DNA of 64,000 nt from Candidatus Phycosocius spiralis (GTDB lineage Bacteria; Pseudomonadota; Alphaproteobacteria; Caulobacterales; Aquidulcibacteraceae): positions 1 through 64,000 of the forward strand of contig NZ_BPFZ01000009.1 of the NCBI RefSeq assembly GCF_030158815.1, written 5' to 3'. The notes beneath the pieces were generated by a model that was not told the DNA's origin, made no database searches, and worked only from the letters and a program-made list of their open reading frames with translations. Both the position numbers and the translations under genes were made by a program. Numbering within the stretch: position 1 is the first letter of the stretch; every line of letters starts with the position of its first letter. Positions 47,408-56,411 of the stretch are shown here, piece by piece.

Positions 47408-48274
47408 ATGACCGAAACACCCCTCACCCTTGTTAAAGCCTGGACTAAAGCGCGTAAGCGACTGGAACATGCGGGCATTGATATGCCGGTGATTGATGCA
47501 CGGATTTTATTGTTGGCAGCAACAGGTTTGGATCGGGCGACCTTGATCAGCGAACCCCATTTAACCTTGACCGAAAATTCTGCGGCGACTTTTGAAACCT
47601 ATGTCGCACGGCGGGCGGCGCGTGAACCCGCCGCCCATATTATAGGCAAGAAAGGATTTTGGACCCTAGACTTGCATAGCGACCGTCGTGCCTTGGTACC
47701 ACGTCCAGAAACCGAAGTCATTGTCGATATGGTATTAAAGACCTTTGTCATGGACGAGCCGAAGCGGGTACTTGATCTTGGGGTTGGTGCGGGCACGATT
47801 ATAATGTCACTATTGGTTGAACGCCCGGCATGGTCAGGGGTGGGCATAGATGTATGCCCAGATGCGTTGAGCCTGGCACATGAAAATGCTGCATCCTTGG
47901 GTTTGCTAAACCGGCTTAGCTTGCAAGTGGGTCATTGGCATCAGGGGATTGAAGAACGCTTCGATTGTGTTGTCTCTAACCCGCCCTATATCCCCAGTGC
48001 AGACCTTGCAACACTTGAAGATGAAGTAAGATTATATGATCCAAGAATGGCACTTGATGGTGGGGCTGATGGCTTAGACCCTTATCGAACTTTGTTTTCT
48101 GCTCTACCCAGTCTCTTAAAGCCCAACGGCATTTTTGCCTTTGAATTTGGGATGAATCAAAGCGACCCTGTGTTAGCGATGGCGCGTACCACACAAGGAT
48201 TAGGGAATATATCAATCATCAAAGACCTTTCCAACATCGACCGGGTCATTATGGGCACTTGGCATCCCACCTGA
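47408..48274 (+). CDS. prmC: Peptide chain release factor N5-glutamine methyltransferase PrmC
   Basis: A 288-residue methyltransferase that modifies the GGQ glutamine of release factors RF1/RF2. N-terminal helical domain (VIDARILLLAATGLDR), then the SAM domain with DLGVGAGT (123-130; usually DLGTGSG) and the catalytic NPPY motif at Asn191, followed by EVRLYDPRMALDGGADGLD. All key parts are present. In many alphaproteobacteria prfA precedes and DUF4167 follows prmC; here DUF4167 is kept, but groES/groEL replaces prfA upstream (divergent). Confidence 0.95.
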   Translation: MTETPLTLVKAWTKARKRLEHAGIDMPVIDARILLLAATGLDRATLISEPHLTLTENSAATFETYVARRAAREPAAHIIGKKGFWTLDLHSDRRALVPRPETEVIVDMVLKTFVMDEPKRVLDLGVGAGTIIMSLLVERPAWSGVGIDVCPDALSLAHENAASLGLLNRLSLQVGHWHQGIEERFDCVVSNPPYIPSADLATLEDEVRLYDPRMALDGGADGLDPYRTLFSALPSLLKPNGIFAFEFGMNQSDPVLAMARTTQGLGNISIIKDLSNIDRVIMGTWHPT

Positions 48275-48764
48275 TTTTGAGGGGGTTGAAGCCGGTTTCG
48301 AGACACAATTATGCACAATGATGATGAACATTACATACAAGCTCTTTTCAAATGCTTCTAATCAAGCTATTGAAGATTCGTTCAAGATGCGTCCCGGAGG
48401 GGGGCTGCATTTGATAACGACACATCATCAACTCTTTTTCAATTCTTTGTGTAGTGCTCATTATGTACCCATATGCCTGCATTGGGGCCCAGCATCATTC
48501 TTAGATCTTTGATTTAGAGTTTGATCATGTGTTTACAGTTGATCGGCTAAGCATAAAATCCAAAGTTGGATGTGTTTGCGAAATACTGTTTGGGGTTGTT
48601 TGTGCGCAGTCCATGTACAATGTTCACAATCCATGCCCCCATTTTAAACCCTTGCGCGCCAAGCTTTCATTGAAAGCGGTCGCGCAGACGCCATGAAACT
48701 GGCTTGCAAGCTTGCTCATGGCATTAATTGGCCAAACAAAAGCCAGGAAACATACAGGGCTTGC
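48275..48764 (+). other. 490-nt gap between prmC and the DUF4167 gene
   Basis: I see no gene. The small + frame at 48318-48512 lacks a ribosome site and coding character. The stretch is AT-rich in its first half and should contain the promoter for the DUF4167 gene. No clear RNA or repeat structure was found. Confidence 0.5.
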
Positions 48765-49733
48765 ATGATGAAGCGGCAACGCACCCGGGGACGTAATCCC
48801 GGACAAAAACCACAAAACAATAATCCAAATCGCGCTTATGAGTCGAACGGCCCAGATATCAAGGTTCGAGGCTCGGCACAGACTGTCTTTGAAAAATACC
48901 AACAACTCTCCCGCGACGCCAATAGCGCTGGCGACCGGGTTCTTGGTGAAAATTATCAGCAACATGCTGAGCATTATTTCCGCGTATTGCGCGCCATGCA
49001 GCCCACCTTTGTGCCACGTTCTGAAATGATGATTGCAGGCTATGATGATGATTTAGACGATGGAGATGAGAGTGGTGAAACAGCTGAAGGCACTGAGAAT
49101 GAAGCCAATGAGGCTGATGATAGCCCTTCTACGCGAGACTTTAACCCAAACCGCCAGCAACGCGACAACCGGCTAGAGGGGCGTGGCGAAACCCGTCAAG
49201 ATGGCGAGGAGGATCGATTTAGCCGCCGCCGCCGCAGACGGCGTGACCGCTTTGGCAATGACATACCCTATAACTCTAATGCCGGTAATGGCATCGGCGA
49301 TGATGTCCAGCATGATGTCCAACGCATCCCTCGGATTGAGCAACGCTCAGACAATCGTGCTGACAACCGAAGTGGTAACCGATATGATTCTCGCACAGAT
49401 GTGCGCGAGGTCGGTCAAGATAGCGTTCGTGAAGGGCGGTTTGAGAAGCAAGGTGACAAGCGTGGTTATGATGATACGCTCACGCCTATTCACTCTCAGG
49501 AGGTCTATTCACTGCCCGTCCGATCCACACCTAACGAATTTGATGGCCAGGCCAGCTATAGTGAACCTGATGAAATCATCAAAACGCCTCAAGACGCATC
49601 AGCCCGCACACGCCGGCCACGTCCCCCACGTGCACCCCGCGAAGCACGTAAAGCCAATGAAGAAGATCAAGGCTTTGGTTCTGAACTACCGGCCTTTTTG
49701 TCAACTCCCGTTCCAACACCGGGCGGGGAATAG
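48765..49733 (+). CDS. DUF4167 domain-containing protein
   Basis: About 322 residues. The conserved DUF4167 domain is at the N-terminus: MKRQRTRGRNPGQ, then ANRAYESNGPDIKVRG-like sequence, YQQLSRDANSAGDRVLGENY and QHAEHYFRVLRAMQP. The rest is low-complexity, rich in Arg, Asp, Asn and Gln, with a basic RRRRRR stretch, and looks disordered. A nucleic-acid-binding role is suggested by the composition only. The open frame to 48693 adds non-conserved residues; MMKRQ at 48765/48768 is the family start. Found next to prmC in many alphaproteobacteria. Confidence 0.88.
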   Translation: MMKRQRTRGRNPGQKPQNNNPNRAYESNGPDIKVRGSAQTVFEKYQQLSRDANSAGDRVLGENYQQHAEHYFRVLRAMQPTFVPRSEMMIAGYDDDLDDGDESGETAEGTENEANEADDSPSTRDFNPNRQQRDNRLEGRGETRQDGEEDRFSRRRRRRRDRFGNDIPYNSNAGNGIGDDVQHDVQRIPRIEQRSDNRADNRSGNRYDSRTDVREVGQDSVREGRFEKQGDKRGYDDTLTPIHSQEVYSLPVRSTPNEFDGQASYSEPDEIIKTPQDASARTRRPRPPRAPREARKANEEDQGFGSELPAFLSTPVPTPGGE

Positions 49734-49948
49734 GGCGTTCAAGTAAAAGGAGCGCGCAGCCAAGCTGCACTTATCAATATCGGTGCGTGCCTCGTGGTCC
49801 GCGCTCATGCCTTGCTTCATTTTGTGGGCTGAAAATCGAATAAGCCTTTGCGCAAGCATAGTGCGGCGCATAGGCGCGCCGAAAACGGACCTCGTTGGTA
49901 CCGTTGGGGGCGAACACGATGCATTCCCTATCGAGCGCACCCTACGCG

Positions 49949-50545
49949 TTATTTGTAGCTCACGTGCCAGATCTCATGACTTGAGGTGTTTAGGCTCCGA
50001 TTGGCTGCATAGGCCTTCCTAACCGCCGCCCATGCTTTGTCACTTTCTTGCAACTCACAAACATCCGCGTCACCATTTTCACCACAATAAGCCCACTCTA
50101 CTTCAATCAAACGCGGTCGACCTAGACGATCTGTTTCGAGGCTGCGTGCTAGCCCGTACACCGCCGATTTTACGCCTCAGGGTGGGTCGTTTGAAGCCTT
50201 TGGGGCGTTTTGCATCTCTTTGCTTTGGAAAAATGGGTGGATAAGTGCAAACCCAAGTCCATCAGAAGCTACTCGCCGAAAATAAATCCTACCTTTCGCC
50301 GGCTTTTGGCCCGAAGTATGGGCGACTAGGGGATGACCCGCCACAACAAAACCGCGACTTATCTCAGCATAATCGGCTTTTTTGATTTCATCAGCTAATA
50401 GAAAAAGCGGATTCCCCGAGGTCACAACGATGCGCGATGCATCGCCAAATGGCCATTCTGAAGTCTTTGGCGGTGGCCCGGTCACAATGTTACAGGCAGC
50501 AACATAGATCATAGCAAAAAATCCAAAGAGAATTTTTGGCTTCAT
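49949..50545 (-). pseudogene. Lipoprotein gene interrupted by an in-frame TGA
   Basis: The first part (50545-50177) has a lipoprotein signal (MKPKILFGFFAMIYVAAC) and codes about 122 residues up to a TGA at 50177-50179. The same frame then stays open for 75 more codons to 49949 (from GVKSAVYGLARSLE to the end HEIWHVSYK). Both halves look like protein, so this is probably one lipoprotein of about 198 residues broken by a point mutation. Separate genes with a GTG start at 50161 are possible but no ribosome site supports that. Family unknown. It lies beside an integrase relic and tRNA-Ser. Confidence 0.6.
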
Positions 50546-50739
50546 CCTTATTTGCCCCAAGTTATTTGGGTCGTGCCTTTAAGAAATGCGTCAAAGAGAT
50601 CAGGAATACCGTTAGGGCCGCCACATGCTCACGCGTCAAACCGCTGTTCAATGCCAAACGCACCGCCTCATATCGAACCTCTTCTCCTTATACCTGTGTC
50701 ATGGTTCTACTCCTGATTAGGTGCTTTACATCTCACCCC

Positions 50740-51117
50740 ACCGGAACGAAACCGTTACAAGTCCAGAACTCGATCAATACCCTGACTGAGCTGTCCCCGG
50801 ATGATCGCCTGTTTCCCTTCAACAACGGCTTAGCATGGTACCGATGGGATGCACTGCGAGAACGTATGAAAGAGATCGGGACACCTATTGATGATGTCGT
50901 GCTGCACTCACTGCGCCACACCTGCCTGACCCGTCTGGCTAAGCGCCTACCGATACAGATTGTCAGCAAGTGGGCCGGACATGCGGACTTCTCGATCACC
51001 GCCCGTGTTTACTCCCACCTTTCTGTTGATGATCTGCTTGGAGGTCTCGATGTTTTGAATAACAGTAGTGCTGACATCCAATCTTCCACCAATACGGCGT
51101 TATCTGTGACTGGATAG
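50740..51117 (+). pseudogene. C-terminal relic of a tyrosine recombinase (phage-type integrase)
   Basis: The catalytic C-terminus is recognisable: HSLRHTCLTRL (H-x-x-R), WAGHADFSITARVYSHLS (His and the Tyr nucleophile), after PDDRLFPFNNG and DALRERMKEIG. The first catalytic Arg and the N-terminal half are missing, and the + frame upstream (from 50536) does not look like integrase, so the gene is a fragment. It ends 44 nt from the 3' end of tRNA-Ser, the usual site for such elements. No att repeat could be found by eye. Confidence 0.8.
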
Positions 51118-51161
51118 TCACACTCTGATCCAGTTAATACCTAGTTTCTATACGAAAATAA

Positions 51162-51251
51162 TGGCGGAGGAGGAGGGATTCGAACCCTCGATAGGCTTGC
51201 ACCTATAACGGTTTTCGAGACCGCCGCATTCGACCACTCTGCCACCCCTCC
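51162..51251 (-). tRNA. tRNA-Ser (anticodon CGA)
   Basis: A 90-nt class II tRNA with a long variable arm. The acceptor strand is GGAGGGG, the anticodon loop CTCGAAA gives anticodon CGA, the T loop is TTCGAATC, and the 3' CCA is encoded. It decodes TCG. The integrase relic faces its 3' end. Confidence 0.97.
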
Positions 51252-51375
51252 GGTGCGCGCTTAGGATTGCTCAAAACCCCAAGTCAAGGGCGCGGGTTTA
51301 AGCACCATTCGACCTGCTGACAAGATGGGGTGTGCAGGGGGCTGGTGGTTATTGTCTCATTGGTGCACATGTTAA

Positions 51376-52137
51376 ATGATGACCTACGATCATGGCCCCA
51401 GCCTCGCCCCCGATACCTCGCCTGTGGTACCTGGTATGGCGACGCGCGCTATACCAACCCCCAGCACTGTAGCCCCCATTGCCGCTTTCGACGTCGATGG
51501 CACACTGACTTGGGCTGATTCCTTTAGTTTATTTTTGCGCTTCGTGGCTGGGCGTTGGGGTTTTTTGTTAAAGATGGCACGTTTAGTGCCAGACTTTGTA
51601 GCCTATAGTTTTGGGATGATGCCACGTGCTGGTCTGAAAGAAAAAATCATCCATGCTTTTTTAGGCGGCATGAAGGCCGCCCATTATCACCACTTATGCG
51701 CCGATTTTGCGCGCTTTATCTATCCCCTGATCGCGCGACCCGACGCTTTGGCGCGGCTGCGGGCGCATCAGGGCATTCATGACCAGGTGGTGTTGGTATC
51801 AGCTTCGTTGCAAGATTATCTTGCCTGCTGGGCCGCTGACTTAGGCGTGCCTGCAGTCTTGGCAACGCGGGTGGAGGTGGTGGCGGGCCTGTTAACTGGC
51901 AGGCTTGATGGCCCCAATTGTTGGGGCCCGCAAAAACTGGTGGCCATTCAAGGTGCTTATGGACAAACGTTTTTAGCGGCGGCATATGGCGATACGCGCG
52001 GGGATAAAGAAATGCTAGAAGGTGCGCAAAATCAAGGTTATCGGATATTTCAGGAGCGGCCTCGCAACTATCAATCGCAAATTTTAAGCCTGTATTTGGG
52101 CAATCAGATAGAGCGATGGCGGGCCAATCAGGGCTGA
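51376..52137 (+). CDS. HAD-IB family hydrolase (SerB-like phosphatase)
   Basis: A 253-residue HAD-IB phosphatase. Motif I is FDVDGTLT (about residue 37), motif II VLVSASLQ, and motif IV the GDTRGDKEM region with a conserved GD--D pattern. The helical cap (FSLFLRFVAGRWGFLLKMARL) is typical of the group that includes phosphoserine and phospholipid-type phosphatases. Residues 1-33 precede the domain and may be an over-long start; 51436 (MATRAI) is an alternative. The ELM1-like gene follows after 35 nt, on the same strand. Confidence 0.88.
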   Translation: MMTYDHGPSLAPDTSPVVPGMATRAIPTPSTVAPIAAFDVDGTLTWADSFSLFLRFVAGRWGFLLKMARLVPDFVAYSFGMMPRAGLKEKIIHAFLGGMKAAHYHHLCADFARFIYPLIARPDALARLRAHQGIHDQVVLVSASLQDYLACWAADLGVPAVLATRVEVVAGLLTGRLDGPNCWGPQKLVAIQGAYGQTFLAAAYGDTRGDKEMLEGAQNQGYRIFQERPRNYQSQILSLYLGNQIERWRANQG

Positions 52138-52172
52138 ACATCTATTTGGTTGGAAATTGGGGATGGTGTTAG

Positions 52173-53150
52173 ATGGGCGATAAGCCGGTGTCGATTTGGT
52201 GCGTATCAGATGGTCGCGCCGGGATAGAACGCCAAACCATCGCTGTCGCCGATGCCATGAGCGAGCTTAAGCCTGTTGATATGAAAGTCGTGCGCCTAGA
52301 GCCCCGCGGGCTTCAACTTGGCCTGCCCCCCACTTTATGGCCCTTGCCACGGGCTGCCCTGCCCGTTGAACAAAGGCAACATCTCAAAGCGCCTTGGCCC
52401 GATGTTTGGATTGGTAATGGCAGGCGCTCTATCCCCTATTCCTTGCGCGCCAAAAAATGGAGTGGAGGGCAGACATTGGTGGTTCAACTGCAAAATCCGC
52501 GCGTTAATCCTGCCCGATTTGATGTCGTCGCCCCGCCTTTGCACGATCATGTTCGCGGTCCTAATGTGGTTTCAACCCTAGGCGCACCAGTCTGGTATAC
52601 GCAACACCAAATCAGGCATGCACTATTGGCCACCCAACAAGAAGATAAGGACGAACGATTGCCTGTGCTTGTGATACTCGGCGGTTCGTCCAAACATCAC
52701 ACCTTCACCCTCGATCGCGCCCATAGGATCGTGGCCGATTTACAGCCTCTTCTCGCTCAAAATCTCCGGCTCATGATGACCACATCGCGGCGGACGCCAC
52801 AGCCGGTTGAAGCGGTATTCCGTGCATTTGCTAGCAATAGTGGATTTGAATTTTTTGCCGATGAAACCCGCGATGGCCCAAACCCCTATTTGGCTTGGTT
52901 GGCCCAAGCTCGCATCGCGTTGGTAAGCGAAGATTCTACCAATATGATGACCGATGCCGCCTTTTTTGGGTTGCCCATTTATCTGATTAGATTAGATGGC
53001 GGCGATGCTAAATTCACCCGCTTACATGATGGATTGATCAAGCATGGAGCTGCACGCTGGTTTGAAGGACATTTGGCAAGCTGGACTTATAGGCCTGTGC
53101 GGGACGCCATGGTGATTGCTGAAGCTATTGTGGCTAAGCTGAAGGATTAA
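52173..53150 (+). CDS. ELM1/DUF1022 family protein (GT-B-like)
   Basis: A 325-residue protein of the mitochondrial-fission ELM1 family (DUF1022). Blocks WCVSDGRAGIERQT, DVWIGNGRRSIPYSLRAKK, VVQLQNPRVNP and VSEDSTNMMTDAAFFGLPIYLI match the family, whose fold resembles GT-B glycosyltransferases. A nucleotide-sugar or lipid substrate is likely, but no reaction is established. It pairs with the HAD-IB gene 35 nt upstream. Length is normal. Confidence 0.87.
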   Translation: MGDKPVSIWCVSDGRAGIERQTIAVADAMSELKPVDMKVVRLEPRGLQLGLPPTLWPLPRAALPVEQRQHLKAPWPDVWIGNGRRSIPYSLRAKKWSGGQTLVVQLQNPRVNPARFDVVAPPLHDHVRGPNVVSTLGAPVWYTQHQIRHALLATQQEDKDERLPVLVILGGSSKHHTFTLDRAHRIVADLQPLLAQNLRLMMTTSRRTPQPVEAVFRAFASNSGFEFFADETRDGPNPYLAWLAQARIALVSEDSTNMMTDAAFFGLPIYLIRLDGGDAKFTRLHDGLIKHGAARWFEGHLASWTYRPVRDAMVIAEAIVAKLKD

Positions 53151-53168
53151 AGCACCGGAGAAGGAAGC

Positions 53169-53639
53169 CTACCACTGCAGCAATTGTGCGCCCAACAAAG
53201 CACCAGGTGCTGATGCAACGCCATTTGCGGCCCCATTAATGGATTATTCCTTGATTTTAACCAGCTCAATGGCGATGCGTTGCTTGTTGGTAAGTGTCGT
53301 GAGAAGCCGCACAATATCGCGTGCGGGGAAGCCTGCTTCCCCAATTGAGGCAGAAAAAGCTTGTTCGAAATCCAAGCGGTACTTCTAAACCGCGTTTGGC
53401 TGTTCTGCGCCATCGGTCAATCATGCGATAGCGGGCAATGGCATAGACCCAAGCCATTAAGGGTTGCCTCTGATCATACATGGCCCGTTGGTATAAATCG
53501 CGGTTAAGGACTCCCGCACCAAATATTCACCATCTTCTTCCGCGCACCTTTGCACCAAAAAGGCCCGTAAACGTGGGGCTAACGCAGCTAAAAGCGCACG
53601 CGTGGCTAATGGGCTGCCCTTTGTGGGCTTGCTATCCAT
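53169..53639 (-). pseudogene. Decayed ECF sigma-70 factor
   Basis: Three frames together spell an ECF sigma factor. Frame one (from 53639): ALLAALAPRLRAFLVQRC to RESLTAIYTN. A shift near 53484 leads to MYDQRQPLMAWVYAIARYR and DRWRR (region 2). A second shift near 53370 gives DIVRLLTTLTNKQRIAIE, the start of region 4. That frame then meets TAA at 53244-53246, with the rest of region 4 (SINGAANGVASAPGALL) still readable beyond it up to a TAG at 53169. Two frameshifts and a nonsense codon make it non-functional. No anti-sigma gene is adjacent. Confidence 0.8.
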
Positions 53640-53787
53640 ACCTCTAACCGATGCTCATCTATGACCATACGGTCCTCGTTCATCGGTTTTCGCGGCCGCA
53701 CTATGGTTGTTTACATCAAGGTCAAAGCTTTTCCCACAGGTTTACAGATCACAGGCTTGTACTTTTCCAGTTTAATGCCACCTTATA

Positions 53788-54360
53788 ATGATGAATTTGA
53801 TGATCCGCCGTGCCGAACATACAGATGCGCCCGCGATCGCGCAGCTGCAGCAACTTACATGGCGGGAAGCTTATGCGGGTATACTCCCCGCTCCAGTTCT
53901 TGATGGCTTAGCTTTGCCGAGATTGTTGCGCAATTGGCGCACGGAACTCATGCGCCAAGATGTGGATTTAGATTATGGATTATTTGTCGCCGAAAGTGAG
54001 GATGGTCAAGCCTTAGGCTATGCTGCATGTGGTGCGACAGAGGGGCATGAAAGTACAATTCTGGGCGATGGTGAAATCCATCAGATCTATGTGAAAGCAT
54101 CCCACCAAGGCCGTGGCCTCGGGCGTGCATTTATGCTGGCGTGTTCACGTTGGCTGGTGATGCGTGGTTTGTTCAGTGGTGGCTTATGGGTTGTTAAAGG
54201 TAATGAGAAAGCACGCGCGTTTTATGATCTAGTCGGGGGCCAATATGCTGGGGCTAAACGCGATCGCTTTCAGGGCTGGCAAATCCCAGTGGTCGCCTAT
54301 TCATGGCCAGATTTGTACGAATTGGCCGGTATTGAATCAGAAGTGCCAAGCTGGCTTTAA
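53788..54360 (+). CDS. GNAT-family N-acetyltransferase
   Basis: A 190-residue GNAT protein. Core: IRRAEHTDAPAIAQLQQLTWREAYAGIL at the N-terminus, and the acetyl-CoA motif A region IHQIYVKASHQGRGLGRAFM with the Q-x-x-G-x-G/A pattern, then WVVKGNEKARAFYD. Substrate unknown. The start is uncertain (53788 or MIRRAEH at 53800). Its stop interlocks by 4 nt (TTAA) with the convergent CorA gene. Confidence 0.92.
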   Translation: MMNLMIRRAEHTDAPAIAQLQQLTWREAYAGILPAPVLDGLALPRLLRNWRTELMRQDVDLDYGLFVAESEDGQALGYAACGATEGHESTILGDGEIHQIYVKASHQGRGLGRAFMLACSRWLVMRGLFSGGLWVVKGNEKARAFYDLVGGQYAGAKRDRFQGWQIPVVAYSWPDLYELAGIESEVPSWL

Positions 54361-55352
54361 AGCCATTTACCCAGGCGGGCGAGTGAATAAATGACCACTG
54401 AGGAAGCAATCATCAAAGCCGTAGCCCAATAAGGTGCCGACGGGTCAGCAAACACGCTCATATGCTGAAAATTCATGCCAAAAAACGAGGCCAGCAAGGT
54501 CGGCGGCGCAAATAGGAGTGTGACAATCGCCATGACCTTCAAAATCTCATTCTGCCGTGCATTCACCAAGCCCAAAGTAGCATCTAAGAAGAAGGTGAGA
54601 TCATTGGTGAGTGCCTCGCCTTGACGTTGCAGAGTTTCAATGTCGGTGGCCAATAAATGAAGACGATCCTTGGGCATCGACCACGGCCCTCCATGCGCAA
54701 TTGCAAACCGGATTAAGCGTGACATGCTAGACAAGGAGTCGCGTGACTGACTGGCCCCTGCCCCCAATTGTCCAAGACGTTTAAGGATAACTTCGACCCG
54801 AATGCTACGACGTCCAACTAAGATACGTAGATTGAGCGCTTCTAATTCCTGTGCGCTGGCACTTAGAAAGTCTGCGACCCGCTCCACAAGGCTTTCAAGC
54901 AAAGCCAGCAGCACATCAGGCCCGGTTTCCACATCGCTTAAATCCGCCGACGCACGCCCAGCATTGGCTTCAAAAGCACGTAAAGCGCAATTTCGTACAG
55001 TAATGAGTGCGGATTTTGTGACAAAAAAGCTAACAATTTCGCGCTTATGCCGGATGCCTAAGCTTTTGCTCGCCATGTCATCAATCGCTGTGGGCTTGAC
55101 GCGAGCAACCACGGTGGAATGAAGAACCAAGACTTGGTTATCGATGTAAAATCGCGCCGATTCTTCTATGGCAGAGCGCTCGCTATCGGTTGGGACATCA
55201 ATGCCAAAAACCTGCTCAACCAAGGCTTCTTCATATTGGTTGGGTTGGACCAAATCAATCCACAATACATCATCCCCACCAATTTGCTCAGGCAAAGCCT
55301 GGCTTAACTCAACCGGTGCAGAGGAAGACTTTGTAAAAAAGGTAAGGCTCAT
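54357..55352 (-). CDS. CorA/ZntB-family divalent metal transporter
   Basis: A 331-residue CorA-superfamily protein. A large N-terminal cytoplasmic funnel ends in two membrane helices, with the conserved GMN at residues 292-294 (FFGMNF) between them and PYWATALMIASSVVIYSL as the last helix. It transports Mg2+, or Zn2+ as in ZntB; the sequence does not decide. Helical middle part (LNLRILVGRRSIRVEVILKRLG) matches the long stalk helix. Length is typical. Confidence 0.92.
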   Translation of the reverse strand: MSLTFFTKSSSAPVELSQALPEQIGGDDVLWIDLVQPNQYEEALVEQVFGIDVPTDSERSAIEESARFYIDNQVLVLHSTVVARVKPTAIDDMASKSLGIRHKREIVSFFVTKSALITVRNCALRAFEANAGRASADLSDVETGPDVLLALLESLVERVADFLSASAQELEALNLRILVGRRSIRVEVILKRLGQLGAGASQSRDSLSSMSRLIRFAIAHGGPWSMPKDRLHLLATDIETLQRQGEALTNDLTFFLDATLGLVNARQNEILKVMAIVTLLFAPPTLLASFFGMNFQHMSVFADPSAPYWATALMIASSVVIYSLARLGKWL

Positions 55353-55407
55353 TGGGTGGGTATTAACCCAGTTTCAGCATTTGCCAATCCATCAAAGCAC
55401 AATCACC

Positions 55408-56340
55408 CTAACCTGTCATTTTTTTGACCTGTGTGCGCTTGGTCACAGCATGCTCAAGTGAATCAACAACTTGATTAGATAGCCTCATGTCGCGACCGGC
55501 AATGTCGATCAATTGCTTGACGGCAAAACCATGCATTTCCACAATATCATCTTCGAGATTGCCCTGTGCGCTGGCCAACGCCACATATTTAAGCAAGGAA
55601 TTGGCCGCCCGCTGCAATAAGCCGTCGCGCATCTCAATGTTCTGCACCGTTATTGGGGCAGTGATTTGGGTGATTTGGCTGTCCAAAGAGTCCATGCTTG
55701 CGCTTACTAGCTCATCACTGTGCATCGCCTCATCCTCGCTGGGGCCCCATGGGCGTTCCTTGACATCAAAATCAGTCAAATCAAGGTTTTGGAGGTCAAT
55801 GTCAGGGGCATGGTCTGACCGTCTACGCTTTTGATGCACCAACATAGGATCGATTTTGCGCCTGCGACATGGGCCAATATAGGTGTCTGAAACAATAAAT
55901 TCGCGGTGCATATTCAAGACAGCATCCAAACGCTCTGCCACGCCTATTGTGGTAAAGGGTTTTGCCAGAAACTCGTCAATACCTGCATCACGGGCAGCAA
56001 CCAAACAATTTTTTGTTCCAAAACTTGTGATCATGATAATCGGAATGGCGGCATTGAAACGTGGCATCCTCGCACGTGCTTCAGAACGGATCCTTTCGGC
56101 CAAGGCAATGCCAGACATGCCTGGCATCCGAAAATCGGTGATGAGGATATCAATATGCTCTGATTCAAGGCGCTGTAAGGCACGATCCGCCCGATCAGCT
56201 GTTGTCAAATCAAAAAGGCCTAAGCCATTTAAAATACTGGTTAGAATTATCCGAATATGGCTGTGATCATCCACCAGCAAAATGCGCTTGTTGGTAAAAT
56301 CCTGGGACCGTGATTGGGTAATTTTACGTATGGACGACAT
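55408..56340 (-). CDS. Response regulator with C-terminal helical region
   Basis: A 310-residue protein. The REC domain (about residues 18-140) has phospho-acceptor Asp69 (LITDFRMPG), acidic pocket residues in LLVDDHSH, Thr105 and Lys127 (LAKPF). The rest, about 170 residues, has no DNA-binding or GGDEF domain I recognise; it has acidic and helical stretches. A role as a single-domain-like or scaffold regulator in a phosphorelay or motility pathway is possible. No kinase gene is adjacent. Confidence 0.88.
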   Translation of the reverse strand: MSSIRKITQSRSQDFTNKRILLVDDHSHIRIILTSILNGLGLFDLTTADRADRALQRLESEHIDILITDFRMPGMSGIALAERIRSEARARMPRFNAAIPIIMITSFGTKNCLVAARDAGIDEFLAKPFTTIGVAERLDAVLNMHREFIVSDTYIGPCRRRKIDPMLVHQKRRRSDHAPDIDLQNLDLTDFDVKERPWGPSEDEAMHSDELVSASMDSLDSQITQITAPITVQNIEMRDGLLQRAANSLLKYVALASAQGNLEDDIVEMHGFAVKQLIDIAGRDMRLSNQVVDSLEHAVTKRTQVKKMTG

Positions 56341-56411
56341 CGCTCACCTAACCATGATGGCGGAAGTTTAACCTAAATTGAATAAAAATCTGTTTATCTG
56401 GTTTAAGTCAA

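Noticed and set aside
48318-48512. Small frame between prmC and DUF4167
   Set aside because: No ribosome site and no coding character.
50536-50739. N-terminal part of the integrase frame
   Set aside because: The residues do not resemble any integrase core-binding domain, so the native frame starts elsewhere or is lost.
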